Source: JAKPQD01 sp029572965 (GTDB lineage Bacteria > Bacteroidota > Bacteroidia > Bacteroidales > DTGW01). Taken from it: a stretch of 52,601 bases of DNA. The stretch is taken from contig DAOSPF010000016.1 of the NCBI GenBank assembly GCA_035374585.1, positions 1 through 52,601 of the forward strand, in the 5' to 3' direction. Of the stretch, positions 24,391 through 32,433 are shown in pieces. The notes below the pieces were generated by a model that saw only the letters and a list, made by a program, of their open reading frames with translations, ran no database searches and had not been told where the DNA came from. Numbering within the stretch: position 1 is the stretch's first letter; every line of letters starts with the position of its first letter. The position numbers were made by a program, and so were the translations under genes.

Positions 24391-26220
24391 TTACCGTGCT
24401 TTTCTGATAATCATCTGGCAGTTTTTGCAGTCGAAAAATACTTCCAGCCTGTTTTTGTGGCTTTCCAATATTAACGTCTTCTCTTTAGCCAGTAAAGAAT
24501 TGGGGTTTATCTTGGGGCAAGCTCCAAGTTCATATTTAATGCAATACCTGTTGGTCATTAAATCGGCAAGGCTTGATTTATCTGACATTTCAGCCCCAGC
24601 TGCTGGCGAAGCAATACCATGTCTGACGTAAAAAGCTTTTGAAAGCTTATTGGTGATGTTCAGTTTGTAGCTGTTTTCAGTTAAAGGAAAAGGTGTGTTG
24701 TTAGGGATGATTTGATATTCGAGTTTTTTAAAGTTTTTAATTCTTTCTTTCTCCAATAATTCGAGGCATTGCCGACGCATCTCGTTAGATTGGGCTGAAG
24801 TAAAAAACAAAGGTTGGGAAAATTGAATGTCCACATTTTTCACTTCAAAAGGTGTGTTCCCGGACTTTTTCAACGTGTTTTTCAACCCTTCAAAAGCTTG
24901 TTCTGCTTTAGTCGCAATATTTTTTTCTATATCAAAATTAATATTTACAATATTGTTGTCTTCGTCTGATGATTCAATGCAAAGTCCGGTTGGGGTTTCT
25001 GTAACCTTGATATCTGCTTCAATCTTTCTTGTTTGGATAGACTTTTCGAGCTTTTTCTCGAATTCTTCATCGTGGTTGCGGTATAGAATGGTACCGTCAG
25101 GAATGCTAATGTTTTCATTGGGTTGCAATCTGCTGCCTTCGGCAATATTAACCCGAAAGCCTTCCATTATGCCGTCTTTGTTGATAAAGCAAAGCCCATC
25201 GCCATTGCTTATTTTTTCTGATAATTGGGCTTGTATCCAATTTCCTTTGGTATTAATAATGTGGCCAACTTCTTTTCCTAAAGATTTAGGGCTGTATAAA
25301 GATGCCATGTTTTCTGTTCGGCCATTTATAAAGTATTGAGTAAAGCCACGATTGAAACTTCTTTCAGGGTCAGGTGTGAAATTGATGATGCTCTTTCCAG
25401 ATGAAGGTTTAGTCAGGGTTTGATGGCTTTCTTCAATGATTTTATCCAGTTGTTGCCTGTACCATGCCGTAATGTTTTTTACATAAGCAATGTTTTTGAG
25501 CCGTCCTTCAATTTTAAAGGATGTAACTCCAGCATCTATCATGCTTTTGAGCTTATTGTCCAACCTAAGGTCTTTGGGCGAAAGTATGTGCTTATTCTTT
25601 TCGAGCAATCGGCCATCAGCAGTTTTAAGGTCGTACAACCAGCGACAGGGCTGGGCACATTCGCCACGGTTTCCGCTTCTGCCCGTCAGTACTTGGCTCA
25701 TGTAACATTGTCCGCTGTATGATACGCAGATAGCGCCATGTACAAAAGCTTCAAGTTCTATATTGGTACTTTTTCTAATCTTAGTAATTTCGCCCAAACT
25801 AAGTTCCCTGGCCAGAATAGCCCTTTGGATGCCAATTTTTTCAAGAAAAGAAACCTTTTCTGGCGTATTGTTGTGTGTTTGAGTGCTGGCAAAAAGGGGG
25901 ATAGGGGGCAACTTCATTTCAAGCCATGCCATATCTTGTATAATCAGGGCATCAGCTCCAATATTCCATAATTTATTGGCTATTTCCTGGGCTTCTTCAA
26001 GCTCATTATCAAACAGCAGGGTATTTAGTGTAACATAAACACGGGCGTGGTAAATATGGGCATATTGGATAAGCTTTTCAATGTCTTCTATTGAATTGCC
26101 TGCTGCTGCCCGTGCCCCATACTTTGGAGCGCCAATATATACAGCATCTGCACCGCAGTTTATAGCTGCTTTGCCAAATTCGAGGCTTTGTGCCGGTGAT
26201 AATAATTCAATTTTATTCAT
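24391..26220 (-). CDS. rlhA: U32 family protein, RlhA-like (23S rRNA C2501 hydroxylation)
   Basis: This 609-residue protein is of the peptidase U32 family. The N-terminal TIM-barrel-like domain has LLSPAQSLEFGKAAINCGAD and the family signature FVHGAICVSYSGQCYMSQ, followed by cysteines in RGECAQPCRW. Together these supply Cys ligands for an Fe-S cluster. The C-terminal part (about 330-600) has the DUF3656-type region and a final Cys-rich stretch (CIKYELGACPK, FFDCKNCQM). This layout is that of E. coli RlhA (YdcP), which modifies 23S rRNA. The older label collagenase is not supported for this group. It is the last gene of a minus-strand run, 56 bp after the glycosyltransferase gene. Confidence 0.78.
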   Translation of the reverse strand: MNKIELLSPAQSLEFGKAAINCGADAVYIGAPKYGARAAAGNSIEDIEKLIQYAHIYHARVYVTLNTLLFDNELEEAQEIANKLWNIGADALIIQDMAWLEMKLPPIPLFASTQTHNNTPEKVSFLEKIGIQRAILARELSLGEITKIRKSTNIELEAFVHGAICVSYSGQCYMSQVLTGRSGNRGECAQPCRWLYDLKTADGRLLEKNKHILSPKDLRLDNKLKSMIDAGVTSFKIEGRLKNIAYVKNITAWYRQQLDKIIEESHQTLTKPSSGKSIINFTPDPERSFNRGFTQYFINGRTENMASLYSPKSLGKEVGHIINTKGNWIQAQLSEKISNGDGLCFINKDGIMEGFRVNIAEGSRLQPNENISIPDGTILYRNHDEEFEKKLEKSIQTRKIEADIKVTETPTGLCIESSDEDNNIVNINFDIEKNIATKAEQAFEGLKNTLKKSGNTPFEVKNVDIQFSQPLFFTSAQSNEMRRQCLELLEKERIKNFKKLEYQIIPNNTPFPLTENSYKLNITNKLSKAFYVRHGIASPAAGAEMSDKSSLADLMTNRYCIKYELGACPKINPNSLLAKEKTLILESHKNRLEVFFDCKNCQMIIRKAR

Positions 26221-26276
26221 TGAATAACAGAAATTTGAAAAATCCCAACCGACAAACCGACAAAGGCTTGGAATAT

Positions 26277-27215
26277 TTATCGTTTGAGCAGGATATAGTT
26301 CTTAAATTCCCACATAGGCCTAAAGAAAACATATTTTTCAAGAAAAGTAATGAAACGGTATTTGCGCTTTTCGTGTTTCGTTAACTTTCTGTCTTTTGGC
26401 ATTTCAGTGACTTTTGCAAGTTCATCTTTCCAAAAAAGCTTGTCAATCCATGATTGCATAAGCTTTGGATGAGTTCCTTTATAGACTGGAATTTTGCTCA
26501 TTACGCCGTAGTCAAATCTTTCCAATTGAATCTTTTTTTGAAGCTCAGCCTTGGATTGTATCTCGCTGAAATCTTTAATTTTTTTCTGCATATAGTTCAA
26601 TGGCCTAACCCATCCATAGTGAAATATCCGGGCATCCACCTTGGCTACTTTTAATTTTGAGGTATTTTCTTCCTGTCTGTAATTTTTTTCGTCAAATCCG
26701 GGAATTCGCCTGAAAGATTGAGCGTCGCGCCATGAGTGGATGTCTTTGTCATTCCGGATGATACGGATTTCATTTTTGTACCAGCCATGCGAATCGATAT
26801 GGTGGTCGTAATCGCCCCAAAAGTGGAAATATCTGAAAAGCAAGCCTTCTATCTCGTTGTCATTCAATAATTCTTCGCACCGTTTTTTTATCTTGGGCAA
26901 GTCTTCCTCATGAACTACCTCGTCTGCCTGGATGTAAAACAGCCAATCACCTGTGCAATAAGATTTTGCTATGTCAGTTTGGTGTGCAAGTTCTGTCCCT
27001 TCTGGATATTTTTCAATATCCCAGACAGTGTCAATTATTTTAATTTTTGGGCTATTGATGCTAAGAATTTCTTCTCGCGTCTTATCATCCTCATCACAAT
27101 TTCCAAGTGCTACAATGAATTCATCACAGATGGGAAGGATGGATAAAATTGATTCTTTTATAGGGTAATAGAGTTTTGTCACATTCTTACCCATGGTAAA
27201 TCCGCTAATTTTCAT
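26277..27215 (-). CDS. Glycosyltransferase family 2-type protein
   Basis: This 312-residue protein has a GT-A-like N-terminal half. The opening KISGFTMGKNVTKLYYPIKE and ICDEFIVALGNCDEDDKTRE fit a nucleotide-sugar-binding region. The likely metal site is QADE in LFYIQADEVVHEEDL, in place of a standard DxD. It has no clear membrane segment, so it is likely cytosolic and peripheral. It lies 11 bp after an MsbA-like exporter gene, so a role in lipopolysaccharide or another surface glycan is reasonable. The donor and acceptor are unknown. Confidence 0.82.
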   Translation of the reverse strand: MKISGFTMGKNVTKLYYPIKESILSILPICDEFIVALGNCDEDDKTREEILSINSPKIKIIDTVWDIEKYPEGTELAHQTDIAKSYCTGDWLFYIQADEVVHEEDLPKIKKRCEELLNDNEIEGLLFRYFHFWGDYDHHIDSHGWYKNEIRIIRNDKDIHSWRDAQSFRRIPGFDEKNYRQEENTSKLKVAKVDARIFHYGWVRPLNYMQKKIKDFSEIQSKAELQKKIQLERFDYGVMSKIPVYKGTHPKLMQSWIDKLFWKDELAKVTEMPKDRKLTKHEKRKYRFITFLEKYVFFRPMWEFKNYILLKR

Positions 27216-27226
27216 AGATACAAAGA

Positions 27227-29050
27227 TTATTCAGCTGAAAACATTTGCATATCGTTCAATTTCTTATAATACCCGTTCAAAGCAAGGAGTTCGTCATGCT
27301 TTCCACGTTCTACAATCTGACCTTCATGCAACACGCAAATCTCATCAGCATGTACAACTGTTGAAAGCCTGTGTGCAATGACAATGGTAGTACGGTTTTT
27401 CATCAGGTTGTTAAGAGCATCTTGCACCAGTCTTTCGCTTTCAGTATCAAGAGCAGAGGTAGCTTCGTCAAGTATCAGTATTGGTGGGTTATTTAAAACT
27501 GCACGTGCTATACTTAACCTTTGACGCTGACCTCCGGATAATTTTCCTCCTCTATCCCCAATGTTATGGTGATATTGATGATTTGTTGACGTGATAAAGT
27601 CATGTGCATTGGCTACTTTAGCAGCAGCATATACATCTTCTTCTTTGATTTCGTCCCGTCCAAAAATTATGTTATTGTAAAATGTATCATTAAAGAGGAT
27701 TGGTTCTTGGTTAACGATACCCATCAGGCTGCGAAGGTCTTTTATTTTAAGGTCTTTTATGTTTATACCGTCAATCAATATTTCGCCATGTTCAACATCG
27801 TAAAAGCGGGGTAAAAGGTCAACCAACGTTGACTTGCCCGAACCAGATTGGCCTACCAGGGCAACAGTTTTGCCTTTTTCAATACGAAGATTAATATTTT
27901 TAAGTACTTCGTGCTTGTCATACTTAAATGAAATGTTGACGTATTCAATGACACTGTCAAATTTTTTCTTGGATACTGCATCTTTTTTCTCTTTGATTTT
28001 GTTTTCAGCTTTCAGGATGAAATCTATACGTTCTGCCGAAGCTAAACCTTTTTGGATGTTGTAGTATGCAGAAGAAAGCTTTTTGGCAGGTTCTAAAATC
28101 AAATAAAATGTTACCAAAAATGCCAATAAGCCTGATGGTTGCATGTCTATGGATTTATTAAGAATCAGGACAGCCCCATAAACTAATATGATAAGCATAA
28201 CCACTGTGCCTAAAAACTCGCTAACTGGGCTTGCCAGCGAACGTCTGCGTGTAATACGTTTATTCATCTGGGCAAAATCCTGGTTCATTTCTTTAAACCT
28301 TTTATTAATAGGTTTTTCAGCATTGAAAGCTTTTATAATCCTTAATCCTGAAATGGTTTCTTCAATTAGGGCAAGGATAGAACCTAATTTGTTTTGGCTT
28401 TTGTATGATTGTTTTCGCAATGTCCTGCCAATTCGGCCAATAAGCAAGCCGCTTATTGGCAACATAATCAAAACAAAGACAGTTAAATGCACACTCATAG
28501 TCAGTAATGTAGCCAGATATATCAATATTAACAGCGGGTCGCGAAAAACCATTTCAATAGAGCTGATTACAGATACCTCTATTTCCTGAACATCAGATGT
28601 CATACGCGCCATAAGGTCGCCTTTTTTCTCATTTGAGAAGAAAGAAAGGGGCAACTGCAATATTTTATCAAAAAGCTTATTGCGTATGTCGCGCAGCATA
28701 TATGCACGTACAGGGGCTTGTAAATGCTGGGCAAGATAGGCAAATGTGTTTCTTAACAAAGAGAAAAAAGCTAATGCAAAAGCAACAATTAGCAAAGTCT
28801 TATATTGTCCATATTCTGTGATTAATTGCGCAAAAATGTAATCAAAATGCTTTTTGTATTCTAAAATGTTAAAATCTCCCGGAGGGACAGTAGAAACAGG
28901 CTGTGTAGAAAATAAAATGTCAAAAAACGGCTGAAGGAACATGATGGTTGAAATGGTAAAAACCCCGGATAGTAAGTTGCATAAAATGCTTAGGGTTACT
29001 TTTAACCAATAAGGTTTAATATATTCAGCAAGTGAGAGTATCTTTTTCAT
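27227..29050 (-). CDS. msbA: MsbA-like ABC exporter (fused permease and ATPase)
   Basis: This 607-residue half-exporter has six membrane segments (about 1-320) and an ATPase domain (about 350-600) with Walker A GQSGSGKST, signature LSGGQRQRLSIARA, Walker B ILILDEATSALD and switch His in VIAHRLSTV. It acts as a homodimer in the inner membrane. The length and neighbours (a glycosyltransferase 11 bp downstream) make lipid A-core flipping likely, but lipid or drug exporters of the same fold cannot be excluded. purB lies 29 bp upstream on the same strand, so cotranscription is likely. Confidence 0.85.
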   Translation of the reverse strand: MKKILSLAEYIKPYWLKVTLSILCNLLSGVFTISTIMFLQPFFDILFSTQPVSTVPPGDFNILEYKKHFDYIFAQLITEYGQYKTLLIVAFALAFFSLLRNTFAYLAQHLQAPVRAYMLRDIRNKLFDKILQLPLSFFSNEKKGDLMARMTSDVQEIEVSVISSIEMVFRDPLLILIYLATLLTMSVHLTVFVLIMLPISGLLIGRIGRTLRKQSYKSQNKLGSILALIEETISGLRIIKAFNAEKPINKRFKEMNQDFAQMNKRITRRRSLASPVSEFLGTVVMLIILVYGAVLILNKSIDMQPSGLLAFLVTFYLILEPAKKLSSAYYNIQKGLASAERIDFILKAENKIKEKKDAVSKKKFDSVIEYVNISFKYDKHEVLKNINLRIEKGKTVALVGQSGSGKSTLVDLLPRFYDVEHGEILIDGINIKDLKIKDLRSLMGIVNQEPILFNDTFYNNIIFGRDEIKEEDVYAAAKVANAHDFITSTNHQYHHNIGDRGGKLSGGQRQRLSIARAVLNNPPILILDEATSALDTESERLVQDALNNLMKNRTTIVIAHRLSTVVHADEICVLHEGQIVERGKHDELLALNGYYKKLNDMQMFSAE

Positions 29051-29079
29051 GAGTGTTTGTTGTTAGTGTATTCTTTCAA

Positions 29080-30423
29080 TTATATCCCGGTATAATTAAA
29101 AGGGGTAATAGCGAGCAATTCCTTTTTTACAGCATCCGAAACTTCAAGACTGGTCACAAATTCTTTTATTGAAGCTTCATTAATACTATTGTTTCCCCTG
29201 GTCAATAGTTTCAAGGCGTTGTATGGGTCAGGATAATTCTCGCGACGAAGAATAGTCTGAATAGCTTCTGCTACAACAGCCCAGTTCTTCTCAAGGTCAT
29301 TTTTTATAGCGGTTTCATTGACAATAACTTTGCCCATTCCTTTTTGTAGTGATTTTAAGGCTATTACTGTGTGTGATAATGGAACCCCAACATTTCTAAG
29401 CACTGTAGAGTCAGTTAAATCTCTTTGCATCCTCGATATTGGCAATTTGGCCGAAAGATGTTCAAAGATAGCATTGGCAATGCCAAAGTTACCTTCTGCA
29501 TTCTCAAAGTCAATAGGGTTAACCTTATGAGGCATGGCCGAAGAACCAACTTCGTCTTTTTTCACCTTTTGTTTGAAATATTCCATCGATATATATGTCC
29601 ACATATCGCGGCAAAGGTCGATAAGTATGGTGTTGATTCGCTTTAAAGCATCAAATGTAGCGGCAAGGTTGTCGTAATGCTCAATTTGAGTAGTGGTTTG
29701 TGACCTGCTCAGTCCAAGGGTTTCATTAACAAACTGATTGCCGAATTTTACCCAGTCAATTTGAGGGTAAGCAACAACATGGGCGTTGAAATTGCCGGTT
29801 GCCCCGCCAAACTTAGCAGACCAAGGAATTTGCCCCAGTTGTTTTTTTTGTACTTCAACCCTTTCAATAAATACTTGTATTTCTTTTCCCAAGCGGGTAG
29901 GAGAGGCTGGTTGCCCGTGAGTATGGGCAAGGAGCGGAATTTTGTCCCATTCATCTCTTACTTCACAGAGTTTTGATAGTATTTGATTTAATAAAGGAAC
30001 GTAAACTTCAATAACAGCTTCTTTGAGAAGCATTGGTGTAGCTGTATTGTTTATATCTTGCGAGGTAAGCCCAAAGTGGATAAATTCTTTGTATTGTTCT
30101 AATCCGAGTTTGTCAAAGTATTTGCGCAAAAGGTATTCAACAGCCTTAACATCATGATTGGTTGTTTTTTCAATGTTTTTAACCTCCAATGCATCTTCAA
30201 TAGTGAAGTTTTTGTAGATATCGCGCAAAGCAATATATTTGTCCTTATTGAAATCCTTTAGCTGCGGAAGGGGCAGGTTACATAAAGCAATAAAATATTC
30301 GACTTCTACCAGCACGCGGTATTTAATAAGTCCAAATTCCGAAAAATAAGGAGCAAGTTCAGAAATTTTATCTCTATATCTGCCATCAACTGGCGAAACA
30401 GCGGTAAGTTCAGTTAATTTCAT
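29080..30423 (-). CDS. purB: Adenylosuccinate lyase
   Basis: This 447-residue cytosolic tetramer belongs to the fumarase/aspartase superfamily. It catalyses two purine-synthesis steps, splitting fumarate from SAICAR and from adenylosuccinate. The signature loop GSSAMPHKVNPIDFENAEGN (about 293-312) contains the catalytic serine. Earlier markers are TSQDINNTATP and AHTHGQPASPTRLGKE. The N-terminal opening LTELTAVSPVDGRYRDKI is typical of the PurB subgroup of about 450 residues. It starts a run with the MsbA-like, glycosyltransferase and U32 genes, and has a TACTTTTG element 18 bases before its ATG. Confidence 0.97.
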   Translation of the reverse strand: MKLTELTAVSPVDGRYRDKISELAPYFSEFGLIKYRVLVEVEYFIALCNLPLPQLKDFNKDKYIALRDIYKNFTIEDALEVKNIEKTTNHDVKAVEYLLRKYFDKLGLEQYKEFIHFGLTSQDINNTATPMLLKEAVIEVYVPLLNQILSKLCEVRDEWDKIPLLAHTHGQPASPTRLGKEIQVFIERVEVQKKQLGQIPWSAKFGGATGNFNAHVVAYPQIDWVKFGNQFVNETLGLSRSQTTTQIEHYDNLAATFDALKRINTILIDLCRDMWTYISMEYFKQKVKKDEVGSSAMPHKVNPIDFENAEGNFGIANAIFEHLSAKLPISRMQRDLTDSTVLRNVGVPLSHTVIALKSLQKGMGKVIVNETAIKNDLEKNWAVVAEAIQTILRRENYPDPYNALKLLTRGNNSINEASIKEFVTSLEVSDAVKKELLAITPFNYTGI

Positions 30424-30441
30424 CGTTGTTTATTAAAAGGA

Positions 30442-30449
30442 CAAAAGTA
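30442..30449 (-). promoter_or_regulatory. -7 promoter element of purB
   Basis: On the minus strand 30449-30442 reads TACTTTTG, a perfect TAnnTTTG. TTTA lies 21 bases further upstream. The element fits in the 53-bp gap between the DUF3109 gene and purB, so purB can be transcribed by itself. I see no PUR box. Confidence 0.45.
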
Positions 30450-30476
30450 GAATAAAAACTATATTTTAGTTAAAAA

Positions 30477-31055
30477 TCATTTGCCGGAATTTGAATTTAA
30501 ATGTTCGGCAGCAATTTTTAATTGTTCATACCATTCATTATCAAAACGTTGAATTAGTGGCTCTTTCAAAAAAACGTAAAGAGGTATGTTTTCATTGTTA
30601 CCTTTTATAAGCGCATTTTTACAGATATCCCATTTGTGGTAGTTTACAGCGCTAAAAGATTTGTATTTGCTTATTCTTACCGGGTATAACCAACATGAAA
30701 TTGGCTTTCTTAATGAAGAATGGCCGTTTTGCCAGGCTATTTCAATACCGCATTGTGCAATGCCGTTGTTGAAAATGGCAAACGCACATTCAGCGCCATT
30801 AATAAGCGGAGTAACCATGTCGCCGTCAGTATCAATAACGTAAACTCCTTCTTTATCAATGGTTTTAGCTCCTTCTTTTTGTAAATAAGTTTTTATTTTT
30901 TCAATATCGTTCTTTATTTTATTGGCTTCTTCGGGTTCTAAAGGGGCGCCTGAATCTCCTTCAATACAACAAGCTCCTTTACATTGAAGGATGTCGCATA
31001 CAAATTTTTTCTCAATAATATCAAGGCTTATCAACGTGTCGTTTATCTGGAGCAT
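30477..31055 (-). CDS. DUF3109 family protein (conserved in Bacteroidota)
   Basis: This 192-residue cytosolic protein fits DUF3109. Conserved cysteines are at FVCDILQCKGACCIEGDSG (four Cys), AECAF, AQCGIEI and ISCWLYP, a pattern like the Cys-rich UPF0153/YkgJ group that may bind zinc or an iron-sulfur cluster. Its function is not established. It is separated from purB by 53 bp that hold a purB promoter-like box, so it may be only partly cotranscribed. The opposite side is a divergent gap shared with a response regulator gene. Confidence 0.82.
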   Translation of the reverse strand: MLQINDTLISLDIIEKKFVCDILQCKGACCIEGDSGAPLEPEEANKIKNDIEKIKTYLQKEGAKTIDKEGVYVIDTDGDMVTPLINGAECAFAIFNNGIAQCGIEIAWQNGHSSLRKPISCWLYPVRISKYKSFSAVNYHKWDICKNALIKGNNENIPLYVFLKEPLIQRFDNEWYEQLKIAAEHLNSNSGK

Positions 31056-31068
31056 ATTATCTTTTTTG

Positions 31069-31076
31069 CAAAATTA
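31069..31076 (-). promoter_or_regulatory. -7 element of the DUF3109 gene
   Basis: On the minus strand 31076-31069 reads TAATTTTG, a perfect TAnnTTTG, 13 bases before the ATG. No TTTG is seen at the expected upstream spacing. The leader would be very short. Confidence 0.4.
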
Positions 31077-31108
31077 CGCAAACGCAGATAGATTACCTCG
31101 AATTGTTT

Positions 31109-31140
31109 TTTGATTAAAGCAAATATTTTTATTACATTTG
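31109..31140 (+). promoter_or_regulatory. Promoter of the LuxR-type response regulator gene
   Basis: TTTG at 31109-31112 is followed after 20 bases by TACATTTG at 31133-31140, a full consensus match. A second TAnnTTTG (TATATTTG, 31143-31150) lies ten bases on but lacks a partner at the right distance. The ATG is at 31170. Confidence 0.6.
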
Positions 31141-31169
31141 AGTATATTTGTAAAACTTTGTAACTAATA

Positions 31170-31820
31170 ATGGCTAAAACTCAGGACAAAAAGATTTCGG
31201 TTATTCTTGTGGACGATCATCAATTGTTTCGCAACGGGCTGAAATTTATTCTTGGCGAAATTGAAGGCCTCGAGGTGGTCGGAGAAGCTTCAAACGGTCA
31301 CGAGTTTTTGCAGCTTCTTGAGTATGTAAAGCCTGATTTGGTGATTATGGATATCAGTATGCCTGGCATGAATGGCATTGATGCTTGTCGTCATGCTTTG
31401 AGCAAAGACCCAAAGCTGAAAATCCTTGTTCTTTCGATGTATGGTGATGATGCTTATTATAACACCATGATAGAACTTGGGGTAAAAGGTTTTATTCTTA
31501 AAGATTCGGACAATAAAGAATTACAAAACGCTGTCAGGACTATTCTTTCAGGGCAAAATTATTTTTCGCAGGAACTTTTGCTCAAGATTATTCGTAATAA
31601 AAATGTAGGCCCTGCAGTAAAGCTTAGCAAACGCGAGAATGAGATATTGTCGCTTATCTGTCAGGGGATGTCAACCATTCAGATTTCTGAAATGCTGCAT
31701 ATTAGCCATCGTACTGTTGAACGGCATCGAGCCAGTTTGCTTGAAAAAACAGATTCTTCCAATTCTATTGCATTAGTTGTATATGCTATAAAAAACAATC
31801 TGGTTACATTAAACAAGTGA
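31170..31820 (+). CDS. NarL/FixJ-type response regulator
   Basis: This 216-residue regulator has an N-terminal receiver domain with the acidic pair in VDDH, phospho-acceptor Asp61 in VIMDISMPGMNG, and Lys in GFILKDSD. The C-terminal LuxR-type helix-turn-helix spans about 150-212 (LSKRENEILSLICQGMS ... ISHRTVERHRASL). It is expected to act as a phosphorylation-dependent DNA-binding transcription factor. No histidine kinase gene is adjacent; the next gene is a second receiver protein. It has its own promoter in the divergent gap with the DUF3109 gene. Confidence 0.93.
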   Translation: MAKTQDKKISVILVDDHQLFRNGLKFILGEIEGLEVVGEASNGHEFLQLLEYVKPDLVIMDISMPGMNGIDACRHALSKDPKLKILVLSMYGDDAYYNTMIELGVKGFILKDSDNKELQNAVRTILSGQNYFSQELLLKIIRNKNVGPAVKLSKRENEILSLICQGMSTIQISEMLHISHRTVERHRASLLEKTDSSNSIALVVYAIKNNLVTLNK

Positions 31821-31967
31821 CGGTTTTTACCCATATTAAAAATAAGTATTTCTTTAGTTGTATTTGAGTGTCTCTTTCTTAAAATTGGGTGATTTTCCTC
31901 TTTTATTCACTTTCTTATTGAGTCATTTTTGTAATACCCATAAAATGCGTTTACAAATAATTGACTT

Positions 31968-32348
31968 ATGAAGAAACTTAATGTGTTGCTTGTAGATGAT
32001 AACCAACATTTCAGACAAGCATTGAAATACATGGTTGAAGAATCAAATAAAGAGAAAATTAACAATATTTATCAGGCAGGAAGTGGTTCTGAAGCTTTGA
32101 ATATTCTTCAAATGCAGCATATTGACCTTGTTTTTATGGATATTGATATGCCTGACATGAATGGCATTGAAACAACCCGTAAAGCTACTGAACTGAACAG
32201 GTTTTTAACTATTGTGGCATTGTCGTTTCATCAGGAAATGCAATATATTATGAAAATGCTTGAGGCCGGGGCCCGTAATTATATCATCAAAGAAGATATT
32301 TGTACCGATTCTATCAAAAAAGTATTTGATACAGTGGCGGTCAATTAG
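31968..32348 (+). CDS. Single-domain response regulator (CheY-like receiver)
   Basis: This 126-residue stand-alone receiver has the acidic pair in LLVDDNQ, phospho-acceptor Asp58 in LVFMDIDMPDMNG, Ser in ALSFH and Lys in YIIKED. It has no output domain, so it may act by phosphotransfer, for example with the stand-alone Hpt protein at 4799-5140, or by binding a target. Its close sequence style to the preceding regulator (both have MP-MNGI) suggests shared ancestry. It is 147 bp after that gene. CATTTTTG at 31924-31931 is one base off a -7 box. A strong terminator at 32374-32417 follows. Confidence 0.92.
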   Translation: MKKLNVLLVDDNQHFRQALKYMVEESNKEKINNIYQAGSGSEALNILQMQHIDLVFMDIDMPDMNGIETTRKATELNRFLTIVALSFHQEMQYIMKMLEAGARNYIIKEDICTDSIKKVFDTVAVN

Positions 32349-32373
32349 TCATAGTTTGTTATAAATTGGTAAA

Positions 32374-32417
32374 AAAAATATCCCCTTATCTTTTCAAATG
32401 GATAGGGGGATATTTTT
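32374..32417. terminator. Bidirectional terminator between receiver gene and 1018-residue protein gene
   Basis: A 17-base arm (32374-32390) pairs with 32401-32417 with one G-T pair and a ten-base loop. The stem has A-rich and T-rich outer ends, so it carries a T-run on both strands. It sits between the converging genes that end at 32348 and 32434. Confidence 0.85.
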
Positions 32418-32433
32418 ATTTAGCTACAGCTTA

